A stretch of 64,000 nt of DNA from NCBI RefSeq assembly GCF_963678635.1, contig NC_087069.1, positions 19,382,660 to 19,446,659 on the forward strand, written 5' to 3'. Below, in pieces: positions 46,137 to 54,394 of this stretch (positions are counted from its first letter, which is position 1; the number at the start of each line of letters is the position of its first letter). A program made the translations under genes and the position numbers. The stretch is from Symsagittifera roscoffensis. Taxonomy: Eukaryota; Xenacoelomorpha; Acoela; Convolutidae. A model generated the notes under the pieces. The model did not search any database. It worked only from the letters and a program-made list of their open reading frames with translations, and had not been told where the DNA came from.

Positions 46137-47403
46137 ATTAGAATAGGCGGTTTTATTCATATTGTTGATTTCCAATAACAAATTGTGTCAAGCGTCGTGA
46201 TTGTTCATCTAGTGGCATTTGATTGTATGCGCTATTCATATCGGCGGTTGTGAAGTATTTTCCGTTTATTTTTGTTAAAATAACTTGTTTTGGTTCAATA
46301 GGCCAATTGCATTTTGATTCGTCTATTAGTGAATTGAGATATCTAGCGTCTAAAACTATTTTTAATGATTCTCCTTTTGCTAGGATGATAACAGGGTTAA
46401 TAAATGTGTTACCTTTTGGTTGTTCTTCTTTGTTTACCGGTGAGATAATTTTGTATTGTTCTAAAATATCGAGTAATCTATTTACTTTGTCGTGTAAATG
46501 AATTGGTACTTTACTTGCTCTTTGTTTCTTGAAAACTGCGTCAGGTTTTAACGGGAGATGTAGTGATGAACTGATTTTTCCAACATCAAATTTTGATGTT
46601 GCATAGACTGATGAATATTTTATTAGCTGTTTTGCTAACTTATCAAATTCGTCTTGAGTTATTTGTGAATGTTGGAAGTTAAACATTGTTAAAAATTTCT
46701 GTTGATCTTCTGTATAGTTGGTTATGTTGAATGTAGGTTTGAAATATGGGGTTTTTGTGAAATAATCTGTATTTCTTTTTTCATTACTTATTATATTATT
46801 TATAGATAATTCTTCGTTAAGAATTGTGGATTGACAAATATCTAATAATTGGAGTCTATTATTTACGCGGTATGCTTTTTCATGTACTGGTGATATTGTA
46901 GCGTTTGTTTCGCAATATCCTAAAAGTCCTAAGGGTAATGTTACTTGATATGGTGTATTGTTATACACATGTAACAAAATGATGTCTGAATTCGTATTTT
47001 TCAAATATTTTATAGATGAAATCGTGATTTTGAAAAACTTATGAATAGGTTTGAATTCAAAGTCTGACATAAAGAGTTGTTGTTTATTTTGACTTTTATC
47101 GTATTGGTGAACTTGTTTTATTGAAAAGTTGTATATATTTCCTGATAGTGGTTTCAAGTGTTTCCGTTGTTGGTTATAAATGGGGTAAAATTTTGAAAAG
47201 AATGGTGGTTGTTTATTTAATCTTTGAAAAAATGTTAGAGCTGTATTTTTTGTTTTTGTGTACTTATCTTTGATTAGTATTTTACTATTCAACATGTTGA
47301 TTGTTGGTATATATTTCGAGATAAATGGTATGCCAATGATATTGTGTTTAATATCTGTGATATAAAATATTTGTTTAAATGGCTTGTTTAGGATTTTATT
47401 TTA
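46137..47403 (-). pseudogene. pol: Reverse transcriptase lacking its catalytic core
   Basis: The frame (380 codons from ATG 47,295; open from 47,403) carries the N-terminal region, fingers (KIVLDARYLNSLID) and motif A (FTTADMNSAYNQMPL, with the first catalytic Asp). It reaches QFVIGNQQYE, then stops (46,153). Four residues later comes a second stop, then sequence that belongs near the end of the RT. Motif B (FG...AP..F) and motif C (YxDD) are absent, so roughly 80-100 residues were deleted between NRLF and TITPLKSRIDAI. This copy cannot make cDNA. Confidence 0.92.
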
Positions 47404-48594
47404 CTCCATAGTTCTTGTGGGGAGAAGGAATAATTGAACTTTTCCATAATTTACTAATGTTGATCCTTGGGTTGTTGCTAGTTTACTAGAGGTTGCAAGA
47501 GGCGTTAATTTTGGGTGTAATGTTTAGATTTCATTCCATGTGGGAATGTTAATTATGTTTGATTCTGCTCCTGAATCAATTAAAAAATCAATTTCAAGAT
47601 CTGGTGGTTGAAATTCTTTGTTTTTTGGACTTTCTAAAAGAAATGGTATTGTCCAAATTTTTTCTTTGGGTTGTTCTTTTTGTATATTTTGGTAAATGTG
47701 ATTTGTATTTAAGCATTTTGTTTTGTCATTTTTATTGGGTTTATTTACGGTGTTGATTTTGTTTACTTCTTGTGCAGTTTGTGGAGTATTGATGGGTTCA
47801 ATATAAAAATTGTGAAGAAGTTCCAATTGATTTTCATATATATGTGATGTAAAAGGTTGTTCATATATAATAGGTTCGTAGTCGTTTTTGACTGTTATCA
47901 TATTTATGGAAATAGTGTTTTCTGTATCACTTTCTGTGTCTGATGATCCACAGTTTATTTGATTTAATTGTAGTTCGTTATTTCCTGTGTCATCAATACC
48001 TGGGGGGTCTGATGTTATTTCTTCATTTGATTGTACTTGATTAATATGTCTTTGATGTTTGGGTGTACTACTTCTGTAGCGATGTTTAGAATTATTATAA
48101 TGGTTATTATTTTTATGTGGTGATTTAGAATAATTCCTATATCTATTATTATAACTTGAATTTCGATTTTGTGAATTGTGTCGTGATCTGTTTTGATAAT
48201 TGTCGTTTGATCTAAGGTAGTTTGATCTGTTATATGAGTTATTTCTTGATTGATTGTTCGGGTAAGTCTGATTTCGATTGTTCGAATAACTTCTGTTTCG
48301 ATTATTTGAATAGTTTCTATTTCTGTTATATGATGAGTTTCGTGATTGATTGTTTGGATAGTATTTATTTCTTGGGTTTGATTGGGAATTGAATCTAGAA
48401 ACAAATTGTGTTGTATTTAAATTTGATCTCGAGTAGTTATTTCGACTATTTGGTCGTTTATAATGATTTTGTGAAGAATTCTGTGTATTTCTTCGTTCTG
48501 GTGATCTTCCTCTATAACTTATATGGTGATTGATTCCTTGTGTAATTAGTGTTGTTCGGAAGTGGTTTTCCTGAACTGTTGTTACTGTATACAT
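47404..48594 (-). pseudogene. pol: Nucleocapsid tail and aspartic protease
   Basis: A 356-codon frame begins in the repetitive Asn/Arg/Ser/Tyr tail of the nucleocapsid (NNRNRSYSNNRNQ type repeats), passes through an acidic linker and ends with the retropepsin motif FLIDSGAESNIINIP (catalytic Asp in DSG, about 47,565). A TAA at 47,524 and another at 47,403 cut the protease from the RT. Upstream, a 4-nt deletion near 48,525, relative to element 1, has separated this frame from the CCHC knuckle frame. The protease would process Gag and Pol. Confidence 0.85.
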
Positions 48595-48955
48595 TTTTGT
48601 TTGGTAGATTTTGATCTTTTTTCATATATTGATAAAATGATTTATTTGGTTCTTCATACTTTTGAGGTTTGTTCTGGTTATCTTGTTGTTTTTGTCTACA
48701 TTCAGAAATACTATGTCCGTATCGTCGGCAATAATTACACAATTTTTTGAAAGATTGTTTGCCTTTAAAATTTGGGTGTTTTTCATAAAAATTTAGTATT
48801 TCAGTTATTTTTTCAACTAGATCTGTATCTGATTCCTGTATGTTATTGATATGTGTAGTGTTTGTTTCAATTCAATCAACATAGTGTAATTTTAGATTTT
48901 CTGTTTCTTCGAGTTTCATTGTGATTTCCGCTTGTTCTAGTTTGTCTACTAGTTT
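48512..48955 (-). pseudogene. gag: Nucleocapsid with CCHC zinc knuckle, element 2
   Basis: Contains CNYCRRYGHSISEC, a single CX2CX4HX4C knuckle at about 48,735-48,700 that binds genomic RNA, followed by a Gln/Asn/Lys-rich stretch. It is cut off from capsid by two TGA codons (48,956 and about 48,872), both at positions that are CGA (Arg) in element 1, and from the protease frame by a 4-nt deletion. Confidence 0.85.
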
Positions 48956-51256
48956 TCAAAAATCTAAATCGGGCTCTCGAATTGAGGAAGTATGAGATGC
49001 TCTCTTTTTTATTGCTATTTTCCTTAATTGAGGTGTTAAGGTCATCATTAAAATTTCTGTCATTTTTGTGTTTTTATAGTCATGTGTATTTAATGAATAT
49101 GCTTTTCGAACTAGTGTTTCGATACGTACTGCTAATTGTTTGATGGTTTTGTTTGGTAATCTGCGAATTTCATTGCATAAAACTCTTTGGTGTTGTTTAT
49201 TTCTTTCGGAGTCAAACATTTTTGAGAATTCTTGTGTAAATCTTTTCCAATCTGATTTTATTTCTATAGGTAATACTGAAAACCATTTTTGGGCTGCGCC
49301 ATCTAAGGTTGTTTGTATCAACGATGTGCGTCGATGTATCCAATTTCGGTGTAGTGGTGTATTAATTGGTTCAAGTTCTATATTTAAAATTAAATTTGCT
49401 GTTACTGCATTTAAATAATCTTCTACAGAGTATTCAGGGTCTGTTCCTGTGAATACCATTAGTGGTTTATTTGATGTTATTGATGATCCACCCATAAGGT
49501 ATGGATTCATTGTCATTTGTAGTGATTCTGCGGCATTTGGCTTTTGTGAAAAATTTGAATGTCGATTTTTTGTTATTTCGTGTTGTTGAAGGTAATATGG
49601 GAGTGGTATTTCATTTTGCATTTGAGATGGTTGATACGAGTGTGTAATCATTGGGTTTTGTGGGTGAATTGGTTGAAAATATTGTGTGTTAGTTGGATTT
49701 TGCATTTGTATTGGTTGTTGATTTCGTGTATCTGTTGGATTTGAAGAAAAAATTCTATGATATGTATAAAGCTTTTGTCCACAATATTCTTGGGTATACG
49801 GTGCAAAAACATCTGGTTGTAAATAATCATCATCAGATGATAAGTAATCCGTATGATGAGGTGTTTGCTTTTTATTCTTATTTTGTTGAAAGAATGGGTA
49901 ATTTTCACTACAATCCTGTGGAGGATGTGAATTAGTTCGAAAATTTACTGAGTTGGTTGTTGTCATTGGGTTATCCCAATAGTGAGAACATACATGATTA
50001 TTATTAGTTTTTTGTGGGGGATAGTTTGTTTTTGATGAATGAGCATAATTATAATTGTGTTCTGCGAAAGTGTTTCTTTCAAACGTTCTTCGTGTTTTTG
50101 ACGGTACTGTCATAGATCTATATGTTTGATAATCCATATGTGAATATTTTGGAGCAACCGAAGGTTTAATGGTTGATTGTAATGTTACTTGTGCCAGTGA
50201 AGTGTTTGTATTTCTTGGTGTTGTTAAATTTGGACGTATCGGTGAAATAATTTGTTGTGTAGTCGTTGTTTGGACGATTTCCTCATTTATGAAGTGTGAT
50301 GGTGTTTGGATATCTTGTTGTGTAAGATTCCTAGTTCCATTAAGGTTTTCATAGTGTATGACGGTCGAATTTAAACTATTATTTCGCGTATCAGGTAAAA
50401 AGGTATTGTAGTTTAAGGGTGTTGCATCAATGGTCAGTGGTACTACTCTCACATAATCTCTTTGATAAGATATTGTACTTATTGCTTGACTAGAGATTGA
50501 TTGTGGAATTTTTATAATTGCATGATGAGACCATTCAGGGTCCCATACGTAGTCTGACTGTTCTGTGATGGCTGTATCATCATTTGAATTATGAGGTCTG
50601 AAATTTTTTCTTGCTTGTGAAATTAAGTCTATACTATGTGTAAAATAATCTATTATAAACCATGCCAAAATTTTTTGTAATTCATGTTTTGTGTGCTGTG
50701 AAACCTCGTCTTTAGTGAAATTTTCTTTGATTATATGTAGGAAAATTGAAAATAATGTGATTTCATGTCGTACTTTTGTATGTTTGGATGTCTCATTTGA
50801 TGAGATATTTGGAATTTCTGTTTTTTCTAATATTGAAATATAACTATATATTATAGCAAAAACTTCGTTAGTAAATATGGAGTTTGCTCTTTGTGAGTTA
50901 TGATATTGTATGCTTTTAATATATTCTAAGAAGAATTTTGAAAATTCTAAGTCAAGAAATTCTGTTTGAATTACATATTTACGGTGATTCGGATTTGGTG
51001 TGCTGAATTCTATGGTGTAGATTCCATATTGTTGTGTTAAATTACATATATTTTTCAGATAATGTTCAATAATTTGTCTTTTGATTTTTACATCTGGGAA
51101 TTTTGCTTTGCATGGGCTGATTCCGGGTTCAAACAAATTAAGAAGTAAGTTCTTGCAAAGATCGTGTTGCCCTCTATTATCGGGTGCATCTACGAGGAAG
51201 GGGTAAATGTCGTCGTCATCTGGACTATCGTCACTTTGAGTATGGATGTGGCTCAT
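48956..51256 (-). CDS. gag: Gag, matrix-like and capsid regions
   Basis: 766 codons from ATG 51,256, ending at the TGA noted in the next domain. Residues 1-30 are acidic (QSDDSPDDDDIYPF). An unusually long N-terminal region of about 260 residues is predicted mostly helical (CKNLLLNLFEPGISPC, FAIIYSYISILEK, LAWFIIDYFTHSIDLI). A Gln/Asn/Pro-rich linker follows (about 300-570). The capsid region near the C-terminus reads SVEDYLNAVTANLIL, LIQTTLDGAAQKWFSVLP, FTQEFSKMFDSERNKQ and LAVRIETLVRKAYSL, typical of retrotransposon Gag. The frame is intact, whereas element 1 has two stops in it. This ATG is in the second copy of a 572-bp tandem duplication; the first copy has an equivalent start at 51,828. 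Confidence 0.9.
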   Translation of the reverse strand: MSHIHTQSDDSPDDDDIYPFLVDAPDNRGQHDLCKNLLLNLFEPGISPCKAKFPDVKIKRQIIEHYLKNICNLTQQYGIYTIEFSTPNPNHRKYVIQTEFLDLEFSKFFLEYIKSIQYHNSQRANSIFTNEVFAIIYSYISILEKTEIPNISSNETSKHTKVRHEITLFSIFLHIIKENFTKDEVSQHTKHELQKILAWFIIDYFTHSIDLISQARKNFRPHNSNDDTAITEQSDYVWDPEWSHHAIIKIPQSISSQAISTISYQRDYVRVVPLTIDATPLNYNTFLPDTRNNSLNSTVIHYENLNGTRNLTQQDIQTPSHFINEEIVQTTTTQQIISPIRPNLTTPRNTNTSLAQVTLQSTIKPSVAPKYSHMDYQTYRSMTVPSKTRRTFERNTFAEHNYNYAHSSKTNYPPQKTNNNHVCSHYWDNPMTTTNSVNFRTNSHPPQDCSENYPFFQQNKNKKQTPHHTDYLSSDDDYLQPDVFAPYTQEYCGQKLYTYHRIFSSNPTDTRNQQPIQMQNPTNTQYFQPIHPQNPMITHSYQPSQMQNEIPLPYYLQQHEITKNRHSNFSQKPNAAESLQMTMNPYLMGGSSITSNKPLMVFTGTDPEYSVEDYLNAVTANLILNIELEPINTPLHRNWIHRRTSLIQTTLDGAAQKWFSVLPIEIKSDWKRFTQEFSKMFDSERNKQHQRVLCNEIRRLPNKTIKQLAVRIETLVRKAYSLNTHDYKNTKMTEILMMTLTPQLRKIAIKKRASHTSSIREPDLDF

Positions 51257-51755
51257 TTTTTCGTTTAATGACTGTTAATATATAACTATCGATGTGTCTA
51301 ATTGATTTATTCCAATTATATAAATGTACTGGTTTGTGTTTGTATTGCTTTTTTATTCTTCTTTTTCCTCTTTTTGATGAATTTGAAGTTGTTTCTGAGT
51401 CGGAAAAACATAATTGATTGTGAATGGGACAATTTTTATCAATCGATTCTTTTAATTTATAGAGTTCATCTAAATTGCTGGCTTCTTATTCTGAAATTGC
51501 GTTTCTATTTTTTGAAAATCTTTTTCGTGTTATTTGTCTCTGTTTGTTTATTATTTTTCGTTTTATTGTTAGTCGTTTTGTTCTAATATATCCAACTGTT
51601 TGTGTATGAGGTGTGATTACAAGATCGTATTTTTTGTTATCTTTTTCACAGTTGTGTAAAACGATTGTTTGTTTATTTCCTAGATTTTTGAATGACATAA
51701 GGTTTTGGATGAAGGATGCAAAAAGTTGTTAAATGATTTTTATTTTCTTAAACGG
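51182..51755 (-). repeat. 572-bp tandem duplication, downstream copy
   Basis: Second copy of ORF0 plus the gag start. ORF0 (ATG 51,698, MSFKNLGNKQTIVLHNCEKD) is cut by a TAA at 51,486 where the upstream copy has a Glu codon; the remaining frame is still readable to the gag start at 51,256. Confidence 0.85.
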
Positions 51756-52327
51756 GTGCATCTACGAGGAAGGGGTAGATATCGTCATCATCTGGACTAT
51801 CTTCACTTGGAGTGTGTGTCTGGCTCATTTTTTCGTTTAATGACTGTTAATAGGTAATTATCGATGTGTCTAATTGGTTGATTCCAGTTATATAAGTGTA
51901 CTGGTTTGTGTTTATATTGTTTTTTTATTCTTCTTTTTCCTCTTTTTGATGAATTTGATGTTGTTTCTGAGTCGGAAAAAAATAATTGATCGTGAATGGG
52001 GCAATTTTTATCAATGGATTCTTTTAATTTATGAAGTTCGTCTAAATTGCTGGCTTCTGATTCTGAGAATGCATTTTTATTTTTGGAAAATCTTTTTCGT
52101 GTTACTTGTCTTTGTTTGGTTATTATTTTCCTTTTTAGTGTTTGTCGTTTTGTTCTGATATATCCAACTGTTTGTGTGTGAGTTGTGATTACAAGGTCGT
52201 ATTTTTTGTTATCTATTTCACAGTTGTGCAAAACGATTGTTTGTTTGTTTCCTAGATTTTTAAATGACATAAGGTTTAGGATGACGGATGCAAAAAGTTG
52301 TTAGATGATTTCTATTTTCTTAAACTG
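51756..52327 (-). repeat. 572-bp tandem duplication, upstream copy
   Basis: Equivalent to 51,182-51,755; the junction is at CTTAAAC|GGGTGCATCT (51,755). Contains intact ORF0 and a truncated start of gag (MSQTHTPSEDSPDDDDIYPF from 51,828). Element 1 has only a single copy of this unit. Confidence 0.85.
51803..52270 (-). CDS. ORF0, small basic leader protein
   Basis: 155 codons, intact, from ATG 52,270. An N-terminal segment (TIVLHNCEIDNKKYDLVITT) is followed by a strongly basic stretch (RTKRQTLKRKIITKQRQVTR), then an acidic/Ser-rich part, another basic cluster (KRGKRRIKKQYKHK) and a conserved block HLYNWNQPIRHIDNYLLTVI. Its end overlaps the gag ATG at 51,828 by 26 nt in a different frame. Basic clusters suggest nucleic-acid binding or nuclear targeting (inference). 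No family recognised. Confidence 0.6.
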   Translation of the reverse strand: MSFKNLGNKQTIVLHNCEIDNKKYDLVITTHTQTVGYIRTKRQTLKRKIITKQRQVTRKRFSKNKNAFSESEASNLDELHKLKESIDKNCPIHDQLFFSDSETTSNSSKRGKRRIKKQYKHKPVHLYNWNQPIRHIDNYLLTVIKRKNEPDTHSK

Positions 52328-53440
52328 TTAGTCCTTACGATTTTTTGGTTAGCTTAACCTGGGTCTATTTATTTAGGGTTGGAGAGAAAAGTATATCGAT
52401 TCCGAAGAATGATTTTTTAGTTTCTCGTGGCTATTATAAGCTAAGGTGTTAACTTACTTAATCTTACTTAGGGGTAGTGATTGTGTTCAAGGGTTGGAGA
52501 ATAGAAAATCGATCCACAAGGTTCAGGTATAATTAGAACGCGAGTAGTTCGTTAGATACTGTTTTAAACTTACTAAGTCTAAGATTTATCCTGGGTCTGG
52601 TAAGAGGAGGGATCAAGTGAAGGATGAATAACCGAAGTTCTTCACTGTTTATCCTAATTTGAATGGTTAGTTTTGTTGAAAAATTTCTATTAGTCTTAGG
52701 TTTTTTGGAAGGGTTGGGTAGTGAATCGACGTTTGAGGTCGTCAGAAACTTGTTAAGTGGGTGGGAGAGAACAAAATTATTCTTTTCGATCCAAGGATAG
52801 GCCTTGATGATCAGGTTTTAAATTTAATGAAATAGAAAATTAATTAAGATCCAAGGATAAGCCTTGATGATCTGATTTGAAAATTAAGTGAATTTAAATT
52901 TAAAATTAGTTTTAAATTTATTTAAGAAAAAGATTTAGTTTTTTAATGATATTAGTGAGCTTATGATTGCTGTTATGTTTAGGTGATGAAGCTGGGACAA
53001 CAGATGATTTAATGATTACTAACAATTTATTGTCATGCTACTAACTTTTATTTTGATTTTCAATCAATATTTTTCAAACATGTTTTACATAAGACTGCAG
53101 AATTTAAGAAAACGATTTGAGATCTTTTTATCAATCGTTATTGTATATTAATAATTTTGTTTAGCGCCTGAAATGATTATGAAGATTGACTTCAAAATTT
53201 TATGTTTGCAAATGAAAATCTAAATTCATTGCTAATAAGATTCTAATTATAAAAGTTTGTGTTGGCTTTTGCCGTACAATCATGTAACTATATGGTAAGT
53301 TTCTACTTTGTCGTATGTCGTCTCTGGTTCGAGGTCTTCTTACGATTCCAGGTAGTTCTGTTATCGTTCGGAATATCGGCTCTGATCTATAGAGTCGTAG
53401 AGACATTTCGATTAAATTATCATCGTATAAAATTTTGAAA
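52328..53440 (-). other. Long 5' leader of element 2
   Basis: About 1.1 kb without genes, conserved with element 1 (32,090-33,159). It has three spaced copies of a GGGTTGGAGA..AAAATCGAT-type motif (plus strand near 52,376, 52,490 and 52,708). There are two copies of GATCCAAGGATAGGCCTTGA, each running on into TGATC (about 52,789 and 52,849). These may be packaging or dimerisation structures. No TGG-type tRNA primer-binding site lies next to the LTR. Confidence 0.6.
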
Positions 53441-53649
53441 ATGTTTTGTCTAATTTCTAATCTATTTTTGGTTAAATCTAAGCTATTAAGGTCTTATTCG
53501 AGACTTATGGTCGCACCAGATGAGTTAAGATCGATGTGGTTAACTCATAGAGTAATTTCGGATAGGGTACACCGTCTGCTCGTCACGCTATCTTATTTTC
53601 GGCCGGATAGATTCGTGCAACTTCTTAGTCTAATACCGATCCTAATCTT

Positions 53650-53660
53650 ACTCTTATACT
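53650..53660 (-). promoter_or_regulatory. Possible TATA box of the LTR promoter
   Basis: The minus strand reads AAGTATAAGAG here, conserved in all three LTRs (CTCTTATACT on the plus strand). The position about 275 bp into the LTR fits a U3/R boundary. Prediction only. Confidence 0.3.
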
Positions 53661-53787
53661 TACTAGTCTCAGGGTGTTTAACTAGTCTCTGCTAGGCTCA
53701 AAAGATCTAGGGTATACTGGTTTGTTGCGGCTGCTGAAGTTCTCTTGGAGAGACAACTAATTTCTAAGTTAAATACAAATCTCTCTG

Positions 53788-53815
53788 GTGCTGAAATTAC
53801 AAGTAATTTCAGCAC
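53788..53815. promoter_or_regulatory. Perfect 13-bp inverted repeat in the LTR
   Basis: GTGCTGAAATTAC, a 2-base AA spacer, then its exact reverse complement. Perfect also in the element 1 LTR (33,507-33,534), degraded in the 3' LTR of element 2. Could be a factor-binding site or RNA hairpin in U3. Confidence 0.55.
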
Positions 53816-53931
53816 TTACAAATAAGTGGGTTGTTAGTTAGATGGATCATGATTGGTTAATATTAAATACTTTACAGTGGTAAAATATCTAATTTATCCA
53901 ATCATAAAATATAGTTTAGATCAGGTTCCAC

Positions 53932-53935
53932 TTCA
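53932..53935. repeat. Target-site duplication TTCA, right copy
   Basis: Matches 34,618-34,621 across the element. Confidence 0.75.
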
Positions 53936-53972
53936 GTGGTTGGACGGCTGATAAATATAAAAAAAAGAAATT
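53936..53972 (+). CDS. Host gene first coding exon, 3' part
   Basis: Continues the frame of 34,531-34,621 after one TTCA (GT-GGT-TGG-ACG..., SGWTADKYKKKK) and ends with TT before a GTAAGA donor. The intron 53,973-54,394 ends in a classic polypyrimidine-TTTTAG acceptor, and the split codon becomes TTC (Phe), followed by the Met that starts the large exon. Confidence 0.75.
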
Positions 53973-54394
53973 GTAAGAAAAAATAAATCGCAGAGAAAAA
54001 ACTTTGTAGCTTCAGGCATGAGTTTTGTTAAAAACGCCCTGTGTAGAATTTTTAAGTCAGTTTATAGTTCAATGATTTTTAATTCAATAATTTTCAGATA
54101 GTTAAGACCATTTATCCACGAAGAAAAGAACCTACATACTGGCTGTACGGCTCATCTCGGCGAACCGCTATTGATCCCCTGCTTAAGAACTACGTGCCTC
54201 TTTTTTGGTTACTTTTCTGGGCTGGGTAGTGTTGCCCTCTATCAACGAGCACGGATCATGGTGGGTCTCAAACCGACCTTTCGATAGACAAGCGGAGACG
54301 TAACCACTTCGCTACCGCTCCACGCTACCTCATTAACAAGCAGGCATAAATTAATGGCATAAAACATGGCATATATTTATTTCAATTGTTTTAG
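53973..54394 (+). other. Host gene intron (422 bp) with GT-AG ends
   Basis: Donor TT|GTAAGA at 53,973; acceptor TATTTCAATTGTTTTAG|C at 54,394. Contains a tRNA-like relic on the minus strand (54,258-54,322). Confidence 0.72.
54258..54322 (-). repeat. tRNA-derived relic (SINE head or tRNA pseudogene)
   Basis: The minus strand has an A-box-like TAGCGAAGTGG (54,314-54,304) and a B-box GGTTTGAGACC (54,274-54,264) at tRNA spacing. The T stem pairs in four of five positions, but the acceptor and anticodon stems do not pair properly. A T33-GTC loop is only superficially Asp-like. Most likely a tRNA-derived SINE head. Confidence 0.45.

Larger units (their letters stand above)
34622..53931 (-). mobile_element. 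Full-length Ty3/Gypsy retroelement with env, element 2
   Basis: A 19.3-kb minus-strand element bounded by two ~490-bp LTRs and a TTCA target duplication. Gene order 5' to 3': leader, ORF0, gag (capsid, CCHC), protease, RT, RNase H, integrase with GPY/F module, small hydrophobic frames, Pro/Ser-rich frame, env-like gene, 530-codon ORF, 3' LTR. Ty3/Gypsy is indicated by the RT-RNase H-IN order, the TDHKP motif in RNase H and the GPY/F module. Pol and env have many lesions and the RT core is deleted, so this copy cannot move itself. The ten or so LTR differences (about 2%) indicate moderate age. Confidence 0.92.
53441..53931 (-). repeat. 5' LTR of element 2
   Basis: Plus-strand ends ATGTTTTGTC and GGTTCCAC, TG...CA core 53,442-53,930 (489 bp). 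Pairs with 34,622-35,112 with about ten differences. It drives transcription of the element on the minus strand. Confidence 0.92.

Noticed and set aside
52780-52800. TGGATCGAAAAGAATAA on the minus strand as a primer-binding site
   Set aside because: It lies about 640 bp inside the leader, far from the LTR boundary defined by three equal-length LTR copies.
54258-54322. Functional tRNA-Asp gene
   Set aside because: Acceptor and anticodon stems do not pair; kept only as a tRNA-derived relic.
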